Shown: positions 45,336 to 57,984, counted from the stretch's first letter. The stretch is 64,000 nt of DNA from Canna indica (GCA_034359265.1 CP136898.1:40695501-40759500), one strand, 5' to 3'. Translations and numbers: made by a program. Notes: generated from the letters alone by a model not told the origin.

Positions 45336-47994
45336 TGCAATACCCGTGCTGATTAAATTAAATTTTTATGAGTTTTGAAAATAAAAAAAGTTGCACATCG
45401 GAGCGGGCCGAGTGAATCATAGTGTGCGATATGAGGTATGGCCCTTGTGCGCAAGAAAGGAACCACTCAGAACGTGGTTTGGTTAAGTCAATATACCAAC
45501 TTAAGTAATTATAACTTAGTGGAGGGGCGGATTTGTAATTAGCAAAAAAAAGAAAAAAAAAAGAAAAAGAAAAAATATATATAGATAGGGGCTAGGCGAC
45601 GATACGATTGGAAGAGGGGAGCCGTATGTCGCCCCAAAGATGTGAGAAGAAGGCGCAGTACCTTGGTGGTAGATGGATTCCTCGTCGCCGGAGTTTTTAC
45701 TCGTGAAGCTTCTGTGAGATCTTCACTTCATCTCCTAATCTAAGTGAGTGGCTTTATTGTGATTTTTATTTCGTTTCCGGTTAGTTTTCTAGTGGTGAAG
45801 TTGTGTGTTAATTGAGGAGGTTGATTGGATCGGAGGTGGCCGGAAGGGGAAATGACAATCGCGATGACCGGCGAGGCATCCCACCCGCCTACGACGCCGG
45901 ACCCGGTGAGGCAACATGCAAGCACGGCTGTCGTGAGGGGATCGCCGTGGTCTCTGGCTTGTAGCCGGTGCCTCGCCGGCGCTAGGGGCCGCGGAGAGGC
46001 CGACGACGGAGGGGCGTGATGGAAGAGGGTGATCGTCCGGTGGCTAAAGGGCCGCTCGGCATGGAGATGAGAGAGGAGTAGAGGCGACATCGGGGTCATC
46101 TAACGGAAGATGGGAGTTTTATTAAAAATTAATAAATATAAAAAGAGAATTGTATTGTAAGAAATGAGTTGGTATATATAGATTATTGGGGTATTTTTGA
46201 AATTGATCTTAGAGATGTTGAATGAGATAGAGATGAATATGAAAGTTATAGATTTTCGCGTGCTGAACGCAATGGCGGTGTCAGATTTCTGATCTAAGAT
46301 CGTTGGATAGGTCTTTTGTATATTTTTCAGTATTGTGGTAAGATTGTATTCCAAATTTACATCAGACTCTATGAATCATTGTTGATGAATGGTTGGAGAT
46401 AAATAGAGGTGTAGGTAAGGAAGGACCGATCAGGTAAAAGAATTAAAGGGAAGAGGTTTATCTTGGAAATCTTAGTTTGTTATGGTGATAATTCTTTTTT
46501 TAAATTTTTGGATTTCTTATTAAAATAATTACGAACATGTTTCCTAAATTTCAATGAATAAGAGGATGGGTGTGTAGTTAGGGGTTAGAACCGATCCCTT
46601 CGAGTTCGGGTTAATGGCTTCATGGAATTCCTAATTTGAACACCTTGGTGTCTAGATTGAAGTATGATTAATTTCTATAATTTTAACGATGAATTTTCAT
46701 TTTTAAAGTGTGGAAACATAATTCAAGAGTGAAAGTGTGGTTTGGAAATTTGGGTCGACTCCTGTGGTTGTTAGCTGTCGGTTTTGCGGGAATCTTGTAT
46801 TGTACCTTAATTTTGGCATTTACGCTTGAACGATTTTAGATTTAAGTGGTCATTTCGGCTTGGTATTATCTAATTAATTCTGGTTAAATTTCATAATATT
46901 AGCATGGTTAAATTCAATTTAGAGCATGGATAAATATCAGAATTTGCTATATGGTAAACTACAAATTTGACTATGCTAGACATAAAATTTATGTTGGTTA
47001 TACACTTAATATCGTTGTGGTGAATTAAATTGTAGTGTACTGTGACATACTTTATAATGGTGGGTTACACCACTAAGAGGTTAGAGCCCGGGGTAGGGCC
47101 AATTTAGGGATGCACATGCGCATACCCGGGTATGGTAGCAAGGACTATAATGGTCCAAAGAGATTTGGTTTAGACTAAGATATATGTTTATTTATGGTTG
47201 TTATTAATTATCTTAGTCGTGAATGTGGTTGTGCTTGTGCTTGGTGGATTATTCTGGACCGGGAAGCTCGTCATCCGGCACACTGACGACCGACCCGGGT
47301 GGCTTGTTTGGAATGGTTGGTTATGCATTTGATGTGTATTTCTTATTTGGATTGTTGGTCATGCACAGTATGCTTATTACTTGTATGGATGGATTGGGTG
47401 TATGTGCATTGGGTTGCTATATTGGTTTGGATTTTTCTTTTCGCATGAACTACGTGGACATATAATTTACTGGATTGTGGCTATGGTAGTATTCTCTTCA
47501 TGTGAGTTACCTGTACATATATATTTGTCTGGATCATTAAGGTTATATTTGGTGATTGGAATTATATGGAACATGTTTGGATTTATGAGTTGGAGAGGGC
47601 TCGGGAACGAGCCACTCACTGAGTTCTTTATGAACTCATACTCTTTTATTGTTGAGTTTTTCTTGCAGCTCTAGATGTAGATGAACAGAGGTACTGATGC
47701 ACCTATGTGACGTGGCTGGGGTGGCGAGCTCAGGAAGCAGGTCTCATGATGCATAGGGTCATAGTCGAGTTGTAGGGGTCTATGCATATTGTCATATGTT
47801 GTTTGTAGAACCTGAATGTGTAAACATATTGGAGTCTAAACATATCATTGGATTTACGCATTTACACTTTTGCATTCAGTCTTCTGCATGGTTGTTAATT
47901 ATTATTTCCACATTGGTATTCATAGTTGGGTAGGCTTCGGAGTACAGATATGTACTCTGGCCGGTCACGTGATCCTGAATTTTGGGTCGTGACA
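45336..47994 (+). repeat. 3' LTR of the LARD
   Basis: 2659 bp, TGCAATACCC...GTCGTGACA, followed by target duplication AGATT. Confidence 0.92.
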
Positions 47995-48910
47995 AGATTG
48001 ACCCTTGATCTCCATATTGGCTCATGGAGATCCCTAAGGTTTTGGGGCTATGCCCTTAGATTCTGGGGCTATGCTATGCCACATTTATCGTTATGCATTT
48101 TATTTATATGCCTATGTTGCCATATATTTAGAATGCATGTTTAAAATTATTTAAATTTTAATTATCTCATGGAGTGGTCTAGAGCTATTGGGCCCTATGG
48201 GATTAGACCAGCACCGCCCCATAACTCACTTCTTGCCGAACCAGGCAGCTTCACCCAAGGGTCCCGCCCGTCTATTTCCCTGGATTTGACTAAAGCCAGA
48301 TCAAACGGCTCCGCCCCGGGGCTCCACCTGGCCAAATAGGGACATCCACATCCTATCTTATCATGAGAGATACGCTATTACGAGTCCACCATCTCTGTGA
48401 TCAGTCTCGACCCATTTTGAGGATCATCTCCGCGAGATTATCGGGTGGCGTCATCACTTCCACCTGCAATAAAAACAACCCTAAGTTCCAATTTTCATTA
48501 CCTCCATCTTGAAGTCCCCCTAACTTGAGCGTTAGAATTAGGTTAGTTGTTACTTTAATGGAGGACGTGTAGACAGTCACTAGATGCCATCGGGCGAGCT
48601 CAAGGAAAGGAAGACTCCCCTAGTTTGACCCTTGATCTCCGTATTGCCTCAAGGAGATCCCTTAACTTTTGGGGATATTCCCTTAGGTTTTGGGGCTATG
48701 CTATGCCATGTTTATCTTTATGCATCATCACCTCTACTTGCACGCATCAGGTAACCCTAAGTTCCAATTTTCATGACATCCACCTTAGAGTGTCCCTAAC
48801 TTGAGCATCAGAGTGTCTTTTGTAGCCCCCCCTCCCCCCCCTACATTAAACTTGACCAAGAGAGACACCGAACCGGATCAAAGTACTCCAATCCTTAGGC
48901 ATGAACATTT
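47995..48910 (+). repeat. Tat-like Ty3/gypsy LTR, continuation
   Basis: Continues the sequence interrupted by the LARD. An internal duplication makes 48536-48720 a second copy of the 39017-39110 plus 47995-48080 sequence. A CCCCCCCTCCCCCCCC tract lies near 48827. The LTR ends before TTTGGCGCCCACCGTGGGGC. Confidence 0.65.
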
Positions 48911-49322
48911 GGCGCCCACCGTGGGGCCGAGAAAAAGCTTACCTTCCCCACAATGGCTCGAACCGGGACCCAAACGACCGCCACTGCACGCCAATGGCAA
49001 TGATCTGATAACGATGACCGACCGCAACTTGGTAACGCTGAAAAAGCGAGGAGCAACGCTCCGGTACCATCCAATCCACCCCCTAAATATCCCCAACGTC
49101 GGATAAATGATTTGGACGCTAAAAACCAACGACTAACAGCCCGAATCGAGATGCTAACGCGATCTCAAGGACAATCCCCAACTGACCACGAGTGTTGTCG
49201 CTCAAAGCATGGAGAAAGTAATCACTCCAAAAAGAGATATTGGTTCCCGTCCTTCACGACAAGGCCTCTAGCACCGCCACACCCTACAACGGTTTAGACG
49301 ATCCCGCACTACACCTGACGGA
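48911..49322 (+). pseudogene. Tat-like element: primer region and gag start
   Basis: TTTGGCGCCCACCGTGGGGC at 48910 is the standard start of the internal region in this clade. A short relic of gag follows: NQRLTARIEMLTRSQGQSPTD matches LKNQRLTSQVEALTQSREQ of the relic at 36405 (both shown in part), and LDDPALHLTD-like sequence leads to 49322. It is cut by the solo LTR at 49328 and continues at 58943. Several frame breaks. Confidence 0.6.
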
Positions 49323-49915
49323 TTTCATTTTACGCCCCAACTCAAGGTCATGTGATCGGCCAGGGTATATGTGTCTATACCCTAAAGCCTAAACCATGCA
49401 CCTGCCAAATCAAATAATATAGTGGAAAGAAACAACAAGTTTTATTTTAAAGGAAAAGCGAACCAACACCAAGTTTAGTTTAATAGCTCACAAATAAAAA
49501 GTGCAGAATTACGATTAAGTTCAATAGGTCAAAAGTTAAGTCAAAATATAATCTGAAATAAATGACATAAATGCCCTCAGGGCTACAACTCCAAATCAAG
49601 CTAATACAAGTGCAAGATTACTACTAACAGACTCGACTACGACCCTAACTAGGACTACTATGAGATTATGCGGCTCCTCTACCCTCTAGTGGCGCCAAGT
49701 GCATCCGACCCACCTCACTGGTCAGGCTCTGCAAAACAAAAATCAATGACAACGGCTGAGTTCAAAGAACTCAGCGAGCGGTTTTTTCCACCCTCACAAA
49801 TAAAAACACAGAGATAACAAGAATAAATCTATCTCTAAAGAGGCAATGTCACAAATGTGTGACTAGCTACCAGGCCAACAGGCCACCCATGCCCACGACA
49901 TCTAACACTCCAAAG

Positions 49916-50012
49916 AAGTGCATCAGGCCGAAGCCCATCATGTCCGAAGGCAACATCACATACCTGAGAAGTGCATCGGGCCGAAGCCCACCATGCCCGA
50001 AGGCAACAATAG
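49916..50012 (-). repeat. 53-bp tandem duplication in the solo LTR
   Basis: GAAGTGCATCAGGCCGAAGC (49916) and GAAGTGCATCGGGCCGAAGC (49969) begin two units that each end in CCGAAGGCAACA. Confidence 0.88.
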
Positions 50013-50338
50013 ATACTAGGATAATCGGAAAGTTCCTCCGAACTTATCCTAGTATACAGAAACTCGGGAGCAATCGGGAAAGTCCCTCCAAACTTGCTCG
50101 ATGAGATGCGTATGGACAATTGGGATTCGCCCATCCGAACTTGCCCTTTAAGATATCATAAGAGTAATCGGAAAAGGGCCTCCGAACTTTCTCCCAAAGG
50201 ATATCACAGGAATAATCGGGAAAGACCCTCCGAACTTATTCCTTAACACCACCTCGGGGATAATCGGGAAAGGCCCTCCGAACTTATCCCACGAAGCTAA
50301 ACCAGAACAATCGGCAAAGGCCCTCCGAACTTGTTCTG
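50013..50338. repeat. Array of seven hairpins with compensating arms
   Basis: Units at 50013-50055, 50068-50099, 50114-50146, 50162-50193, 50208-50243, 50257-50290 and 50303-50338. Each has the plan: variable arm, TCGG, 9-10-nt loop (AAAGNCCCT type), CCGA, AC, complementary arm. Arms include ATACTAGGATAA/TTATCCTAGTAT, GAGCAA/TTGCTC, AGGAATAA/TTATTCCT, GGGATAA/TTATCCC and CAGAACAA/TTGTTCTG. Arm sequences differ between units yet stay paired; two units (50114, 50162) have one mismatch each. Confidence 0.9.
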
Positions 50339-51330
50339 TAGGTTGGGAATTTGGCGTCCAACCACCCGGGTGTAGCTCGTAATCCAGCTTCTAAATTGAG
50401 CCGCTCCGCCATTCTCAAGGATATGGTGCATCAAGACCTAAGTCAATATTCTCCTACGGTGTCCTCATCATGAAGCGTCTCAACACTCCGAACCCGACCT
50501 CTATCCCTTAGACCCGTATTGTCATGAACCCGTGTGGTTTTATTTCATGCATACTTTATAAGTTGGTTCATAATAGATTATGCTCATCCTTAACTCAATT
50601 TTAATTATATAATTAAAATTTAGATCATCTCAATTAGAGTTTTATTTTAGGGTACTATTCTGCCCAGAACTGTTGTGTCTAATCCGAATCTAGTCTCCAA
50701 AGTATGTCCTATGTTTCCAAACTATGTCTTCTGGTCGAAACGATAGGTTATACGACTATATTCAGAGATCTAATCACATAATAACAGAGAAAACAAAAAT
50801 CAGCTCAGATTCAACAAACATCATATAAATTTCAGAAAGCTGATATTTCAGCACATCATGAAAATAAAATCGGAATTTTTACAGAATTAAATCCCTAAAT
50901 TTTCTAGCACCACAGATTCATATCATCATGCCCATCATGCATATAATATCATAATTTTTACTAAATAAAAATTAGCATCTATAGCAAGAATTCCTTAATC
51001 AAGAATCGAGGAAATTAACTAATCTATGTCATCAAGAACATCTAAAATTCTAAGATGAGGTTGCAGCCAAGATTCACAAGATTAAATCCAAAGAAAAATA
51101 ACTGATCTTTCCTTAAACATATGCCTCATGAAACAAGATCTAAATTTAAAATCTAAGCATGGCATGGAAATCAAGAAAAGACTCGAGAACATTAAAAAGA
51201 TCATTAAGATCATGAAGTCTTCAAAACAGCTTCAAGAAATCCGAAGAAAAACCCGAAGAGGAGGGATAAAACCACTCACAAATTAAGGAAGAGATTGGAG
51301 AAGAAAATTCAATCGACGGCCTCCGATTTT
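50339..51330 (-). other. Remaining upstream half of the solo LTR
   Basis: No gene. Includes typical 'aaaatcggaattt' / 'gaaatttcag' phrases of this LTR family. Interrupted by the CACTA at 51331. Confidence 0.6.
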
Positions 51331-51351
51331 CACTACTAGAAATTTGGTCTT

Positions 51352-51640
51352 CAGCAACGGCTATCAGCAACGGCCGCTCAAGCCGTTGCTATTTGCAACG
51401 GCATTCTTACGGCCGCTCAAGCCGTTGCAGATATGTTGTATATGCAACGGCTTTCTAACGGACATGCGAGCCGTTGCTGATGATGTTAATTATCAGCAAT
51501 GGCTTTCTAACGAACAAGTGAGCCGTTGCGGATGATAACTTATTAGCAACGGCTTGCTAACGGACAAGTGAGCCGTTGCTGATGATAACTTATTAGCAAC
51601 GGCTTTCTAACGGGCGAGTGAGCCATTGCTGATAAGTTTA
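51352..51640. repeat. Left subterminal repeats of the CACTA
   Basis: Repeated AGCAACGGCT(TTCTAACGG) and GAGCCGTTGCTGATGAT motifs, facing as inverted pairs with ~45-65-bp period. Probable binding sites of the TNP1-type protein. Confidence 0.88.
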
Positions 51641-52615
51641 TATAGGTCACAGAACGCGCCCGACCCTACTTCCTCCCGCTGCTGCCGCCGCCGCCTCCTC
51701 CTCCTGCCTCTCGCCGCCGCTGCCGACGCCGACGACGCCGGCAACGCCTCTTCCTCCTCCCGCTGCTGCCGGCATTATCAGGTAAACTCCGGCCGGCCGT
51801 CTCTTCCCGTTGCGGCCGGCAAAAAATCTGATCGAAACCCTAAAAATAGGGTTTTGGCCGGCGGCGGTCGGCCGATGGCCGCCGCCGAACCTTGTACATT
51901 GGCCGTACAGTGTGTCCGACCACTGTACGCCGGCGCCGGAGTCCACCTGACTACGGCGCCGGAATTTGTAGATTAATATTATTTTTTAATTATTTTTTAA
52001 TTGTTAATTAATTGTTAATTAATTATTTAGATTAATTGTTTAATTTGTTAGATTAATTTTTAGGGTTTAGATTAATTTCGGAATTATCCACTTCGGACGC
52101 GTGCCGGAATCGTCCACTTCGGACTCCTGCCGGAATCGTCCAATATGGACACGAACTGTCTCGAAACATTTAGAAAATAATCATCCATCCGACGAGTTGA
52201 TATGTTTCACGTACGCATCGACGAGTCGGATATGATTTAGCAAAATCTTAGATCCGTTCGGGGATTGTATGTTCGTGTAAAAGAAGTAGATGATCTTTTA
52301 TACGACGTACAATTCTTGAATTATCCCTGATTGGACAATTTGGGAATATAGTTATTTGTACTGCACTTACGTTTTTCTTTTAACTGTTAACTAATTAATT
52401 ATTCTAAATTTCGGCAACATCTCTCTTGTTCTCCGATAGACGCCCAGATGATATGCGTATTCGGAGAACTGTAGAGAGATGCTGCCAAAATTTAGAATGA
52501 AGTTAGCGGTTAAAAGAAGTACTTAGTGCAATATGAATAACATAAATCCCGAATGGAATAGGACAATCTCACCTAAAGACATTAACCAAAGAAATTGTCA
52601 TTGATTGACAGAATC
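51641..52615 (+). other. CACTA leader and promoter region
   Basis: A GC-rich start with Ser/Pro/Arg codon-like repeats (51650-51780), a possible splice donor CAGGTAAAC at 51779, the decayed palindrome at 51893-51927 and decayed 26-bp units near 52077. About 52160-52520 are AT-rich, with an inverted pair of 'tctctaca/gagagatgctgcc' type at 52420-52485. No protein recognised. Confidence 0.5.
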
Positions 52616-55600
52616 ATGTCGGCTGATCGAAGTTGGATGTACCGACGTCTTCATCGTGGAGCTTTAACGAATGAGTTTCGATTAGGCGTAACGTACTTCC
52701 TAAATTTCGCCTATTCGAACCGGAATTTCGTTAGCATCGGTGATCAAATCCGATGTCCGTGCCGCATTTGTTCGAATGGACGATTTTTGGATCGGGAGAC
52801 TGTCACTTTGCATCTATATAGCAAAGGATTTGCACCAAGATATTTTCTATGGACTTGTCACGGGGAGTCACGCGAAGTCGGGACGTCGAGCAATCCTGTC
52901 GTTCAGAGATATGGTGAATCTTCCTCTGCTGGTGCTTCTTCATCCAGTCAATGTAATCCCTATAGAACTATGATACTTGATAGTCTTGGGGGTCAATTCC
53001 ACCTGAATGATAATGTTGATCGGTCAGTTCTTCAGACATCAGTCCCACCAGATACTACAGCGGTTGATATCACAGAAGTACAAACTACGGTAGAGATTGA
53101 ATTACCGAATAAAGAAGCTGCAGAATTTTACGAGATGTTGAAAGCTGCCGATGAACCTTTGTATGAGAATTGTCCTAAATACACTAGGTTTTCAGCAATG
53201 ACACAGCTCTTAAACATCAAGGCCGATTGTAATATCAGCGGAGTTGCGTATGATCGGATTGCTGAATTGATTAATGGAATGCTGCCTACTGATAACAAGT
53301 TTGAGCCAACTTTTTATAAGACTAAAAAGCTAATGAGAAAATTGGGGCTTGGGTACGAAAAAATACACGCGTGCCAAAATAATTGCATTTTATATTATAA
53401 AGAAAATGTGCAGTTGGATAAATTCCCTGTATGTCAACACCCTCGTTACAAGGAGAAGAAATCGGTCCGACAGAAAAATATCCCGTTTAAGGTGCTTCTG
53501 TATTTTCCACTAACACCGAGGCTTCAAAGATTATTCATGTCGGAAAAGACAGTCCCCTACATGAGTTGGCATGCAAGAAGTCGTGATGACACAGTAATGA
53601 CTCATCCATCTGACAGTGAAGCATGGAAACATTTGGATACATGTTATTCTTCATTTGCTAGGGATACTAGAAATATCAGATTGGGATTGTGCACAGATGG
53701 TTTTAATCTGTTTGGACATTCTGCAACTCCTTATTTAGTTTGGCCAGTGCTGCTGACAGTTTATAATTTGCCACCGTCAATGTGCATGAAAGATGAATTT
53801 ATTTATCTTTCGATGATTATTCCGGGTCCTAAGGGTCCGCGAAAAGAAATTGACATATTTCTCAGACCCTTGATAGATGAATTGAAAACATTGTGGACTG
53901 AGGGAGCTGTCACTTATGATTGTCATCGAAAGCAAAACTTCAATTTAAAGGCCGCGATCTTGTAGACAATCAATGATTTCCCGGCGTACGGCATGTTGTC
54001 GGGTTGGAGCACTCACGGCCGACTCTCTTGTCCGTATTGTATGGAACACTCTAAATCAATCAGTCTTCAGAACGGACGAAAAATCTCATTCTTTGATTGT
54101 CATCGTCGATTCCTACCGGTTAATCATCAGTATCGAAGGAATCGTAATAAATTTACTAAGGGCAGAGTCGAATGAGATGGGCCACCACCGATGTTGTCTG
54201 GTGAACAAATGTTAGCACGTGTTTCAGCACTTCCAGATATAGTATTTGGTCACAATGAAAGAGTGTCAGGTTTTGGCCAAACACATAACTGGGTGAAAAA
54301 AAGTATCTTTTGGAAATTGCCCTATTGGAGTTCATTATTGATTCGACATAATTTAGATGTCATGCACATTGAAAAAAATGTGTTTGATAATATTTTCAAC
54401 ACTTTGATGGATATTTCCGGAAAAACTAAAGATAATGTCAAAGCCCGACATGATATGAAAATACTTTGTAAAAGACCAGAGTCGGAGTTACGAGAGGTCA
54501 ACGGATGATATCTGAAACCGAAGGCCCCATATGTGTTAAATAAACAACAGATCAAAGATGTTTGTCAATGGGTAAAAGAACTCAGATTACCCGATGGATA
54601 TGCTTCAAACTTATCTCGATGTGTGAACGTCGATGATTGCAAAATATCAGGGATGAAGAGCCATGATTGTCATGTATTCATGCAGAGATTACTTCCGATC
54701 GCATTTCGAGATCTTCTACCTGATAATATTTGGGGTCCGTTGACTGAATTAAGTATATTTTTTAGAAACATCTGTGCAAATGTCCTTCGAGTCGAAGATA
54801 TGTCAACACTTGAAAATAATATTATTGAAATCATATGCAAGCTGGAGCAGTTTTTCCCTCCTGCATTTTTTGACTCGATGGAGCATCTACCGATACACTT
54901 GGCATACGAGGCACGAGTTGGTGGCCCCGTTCAATATCGGTGGATGTACTTATTTGAAAGATACATGAATCGTCTGAAGAAAAAAGTAAAGAACACCGCA
55001 ACTGTTGAAGGATCAATATCTGAATCGTATATCATCCAAGAAATTTCAACATTCTGCTCATTTTACTTTGAATCGACAGTACAGACAAGATTTGATCGTC
55101 TTCCACGTAACGACGACGGGGGTGTTCGACATTCAGATGGACGTTTAAATATATTTTGTCACTCTGGTCGTGCTTTTGGTTCTCGTCCATCTCGACACTT
55201 AAGCGATGAAGAGTATCATTTGGCACACTTTTATGTATTACTCAATTGTCCAGAGCTTGAACAGTTCATTGAAATATTTGACATTGAGATGGTGCAAAAA
55301 TACTCTATTCACAACGATGAAGAATTGGAGAGATTACGGAATCGTGATTTCCCTACTTGGATTCAGACTTACAGCAAAGATCACAGAGCTGAAATAGATG
55401 AAAGAATATTTGAGTTTGTTAGTGGACCGTCGCGACTTGTGTGGTGCTATAGCGGATATTTTGTTAATGGGTATAAATTTCACACGGTTGAATATTCATT
55501 TACAAAGAAGACAATGAATGCTGGGGTCTGCGTGAAAGGGACAACCTATGTTGAATGTGATACGGATTTTTACGGACTGGTGGAAGAAGTGATAGAGTTG

Positions 55601-56101
55601 CACTACTTCGGCTTAAAATCAGTGATCCTATTTAGATGTCATTGGTTCGATACAACAGAAAGGGGCATGAAAGTTCATCCAAAATACAAACTTGTTGAGG
55701 TTAATTACAAATTGAAATTGGCAGCAAATGAGCCTTTTATATTGGCATCACAAGCCGAACAAGTATATTACGCGAAGTATCCGGCTCGAAATAAAGATAG
55801 AGCAGATTGGCGTGTAGTCTGTAAGACAAAAGGTAGAGGAAAAATTGATCCGATAGTAGGAGAAAATGAGCTGATACCTGATATGACACATGGTTTCTAT
55901 CAAGAAGATGATCCTCCTGCTGTAGATCGTATTATTCCAATACTCGAGGATGCAGACACAACGTCAATTCAATTAGAAGTTGAATATGCTGATGATGACG
56001 ATCATGAAATTGAGGAAGCTGGAGATGAAGAAGATGAAGAAGAGGAAGAAGAGGAAGAAGAGGAAGAATTCGAAGACTATTATTCAGATGATGAGGAATA
56101 A
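52616..56101 (+). pseudogene. TNP2-like CACTA transposase with three in-frame stops
   Basis: One reading frame from ATG 52616 to 56101 (about 1161 codons), with stops at 53963-53965 (TAG, codon 450), 54173-54175 (TGA, codon 520) and 54506-54508 (TGA, codon 631) and no frameshift. Domains in order: transposase-associated domain (DRSWMYRRLHRG, IRCPCRICSNGRFLD; codons ~4-85), Transposase_21 (ISGVAYDRIAELINGMLP, YKEKKSVRQKNIPFKVL, THPSDSEAWKHLD, GLCTDGFNLFGHS; ~200-640), DUF4218 (HLPIHLAYEARVGGPVQYRWMY; ~690-810), DUF4216 (~955-1050), acidic Glu-rich tail. TNP2/TnpD-type proteins cut at the element ends. The stops look like single substitutions, consistent with methylation-driven decay. Confidence 0.93.
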
Positions 56102-56176
56102 TTGTAAAGTATATATTTTATTAAATATATCTCTACTATTTATACAATAATCTGATTATATGTCTGTTCGACAGAT

Positions 56177-57713
56177 ATGTCTGGTCGTGGTTATCGACGC
56201 AGGAGAGCTTCGGAGTCTCCGATCGGTGAGACTCCAGCACTTACTCATGCTGCTGATCCTCCTGTTGCTGATCCTCATGCAGATGATACTGCCGAGGCTA
56301 GTACATCCAGACGCAGGCGGCCACGCGGGCCGAATAGGTGGCAGCCTCCACAAGCCACAGAGTCACGTAGATTGATTAGCGTGATTGGGGAGCGGTAATA
56401 TTTCATGAATTATGAATCATTACAAATTCATTATATCATAATATAATATTAAAATTTATTTTTGTTGTGCAAGTACGAGCAAGAAGAAGTGCCGAGGAGC
56501 ATTTCTTCTACTATTCGACGATACATGCATGGGGCATGGCCTACGTGGTCTCACGTGCCTAGCGAGCACGTCGACATGTTATGGCGCGAGTTTGAGGCAC
56601 GTATTATTATTATTTTTACATGCATGATGATTAATATTGGTACTGATATTATTATTTTGTAGGCTCGCTATACATGGGCCGAGGACCAAAGGCCCTTCAT
56701 TTACGCTGTCTGGGAGGCTATTTCCCGGGCAAGGTACAACGGGCAACTGGGGCAGGCTCGGTCCCAGGCGATGGCCCGAGCTGGGACCACTAACATCGCA
56801 GAGACTCGGGGATACGGCCCCGATTGGATTACTCCGGATATATGGGACCAGCTCGTGGGAATATGGTCGACGGATCGATGGCAGGAGGTTTCTCAGAATG
56901 CGGCTAGAAATCGCATGTGGGGGGGAGCAGCGCGTCACACCGGCGGCTCTGTTGCATTTGCAGTGCACGCGAACCGTATGGTAAGTATATCTTTTAATTA
57001 TATATTTTATTTGTTACTATGTGTACTAATTAATGTATTTGTTTTGTAAATGTAGACGACGGTGTCGGATGACGGGACTGTCCAGCGACCCTCCCCGATG
57101 GCGGTGTTTGAGCGGACTCACCGTCGAGCACATAGGACGGGGGAGTACATCGACAACCGCGCTGCATACATTATGGTAACTATATATTTGTTTAAATTAT
57201 TCATTATGTATTTATAATTTAAGTTTTATGATCAATATTAAACAAAAAATCAAACTCGAGTAGGAGACCTACAACCAGACGGTGGTGCAGCGCGGGGGTA
57301 CCCCCGAGGACTTTGACGCAGCAACATGGGTCGAGGCCGCAGGTGGCTGGGACCATGACCGCGTATATGGCTTCCCAGATAGTGGTCATGCGCGAGCCGT
57401 ACTAGGGCCAATTGGGGCACCGACCCCTCCGGTCGCTGGTGAGCGGCCGTCCACCTCTAGATCTAGTTATGATCATAGTAGCAGAATAAGGACTCTAGAG
57501 GACACGGTCGCGCGTCAGACTGAGATAATGGAGCGCCAGAGTTAGATGATGGCGGATATACAAGCTATGCTACGCAACATGTCAGGTCATCCCGAAGCAG
57601 GCATCTCTTCGGCATCTTCTAATCCATCATCCTCGAGTCAGTCCACGCCGGTGTACACTCAAGCACTCCAGACCCCGCCATATGATCCAGACCATCCTCC
57701 ATCGTCATCGTGA
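56177..57713 (+). pseudogene. TNP1-like CACTA gene (five exons)
   Basis: Likely exons 56177-56394, ~56473-56596, 56663-56980, 57056-57175 and 57264-57713. They encode a basic MSGRGYRRRR start, ISSTIRRYMHGAWPTW, RYTWAEDQRPFIYAVWEAISRAR (shown in part), GIWSTDRWQEVS, the VQRGGTPEDFDA segment, a coiled coil and a Ser/Pro tail. Exons 3-5 are in phase 0. Damage: the exon 2 acceptor reads TGCAAG where the sister copy has TGCAGG, moving the AG by one base; exon 5 has a TAG at 57543-57545 (CAG in the sister). Intron 2 seems to use a GC donor (GAG|GCACGT) and AG acceptor. Expected role: DNA-binding partner of TNP2 at the subterminal repeats. Confidence 0.82.
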
Positions 57714-57984
57714 GATTTTTTTATATTGACTTTGTTACTGAGATATTGGACTTGTTTAATTTATTTTGTTTGGATATTGATACTTCAATTTTGCATTTGA
57801 ATAGTTTTTATACTATCGTGGATAATTATCAATATAAATATAATTGTTTTGATGTATATCTTGGTGTATTTGTGATGTGTGAATGAATGTGTGTATGAGT
57901 GTATGGGTGTGTGAGTTATGTATCAGATAATGTATCAATGTATCAATGGAAATTTGAAATTTGAAATTTTTTCGTTACCAGGTT

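Larger units (their letters stand above)
39111..47994 (+). mobile_element. Complete coding-less LTR retrotransposon (LARD, Tekay-like Ty3/gypsy)
   Basis: Two direct LTRs (39111-41919 and 45336-47994), TGGTATCAGAGC primer site 3 bp after the left LTR, purine tract TAAGGGGGAAAGAT just before the right LTR, and a 5-bp target duplication AGATT at 39106-39110 and 47995-47999. The LTR start TGTAATAYCCGTG and the pre-PPT phrase TTCGAGAACGAATTTT are the marks of chromovirus-type (Tekay-like) Ty3/gypsy elements. The 3.4-kb interior has no gag or pol, only short frames. The element therefore depended on proteins from autonomous relatives. Confidence 0.92.

Noticed and set aside
51626..51976. Ala/Arg/Ser-rich frames as a gene
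   Set aside because: GC-rich CACTA leader of CCG-type simple repeats; not conserved as protein in the sister element.
53966..54530. Separate small genes or exons between the TNP2 stops
   Set aside because: All pieces are in the same frame and form one continuous transposase domain; there are no splice signals at the stops.
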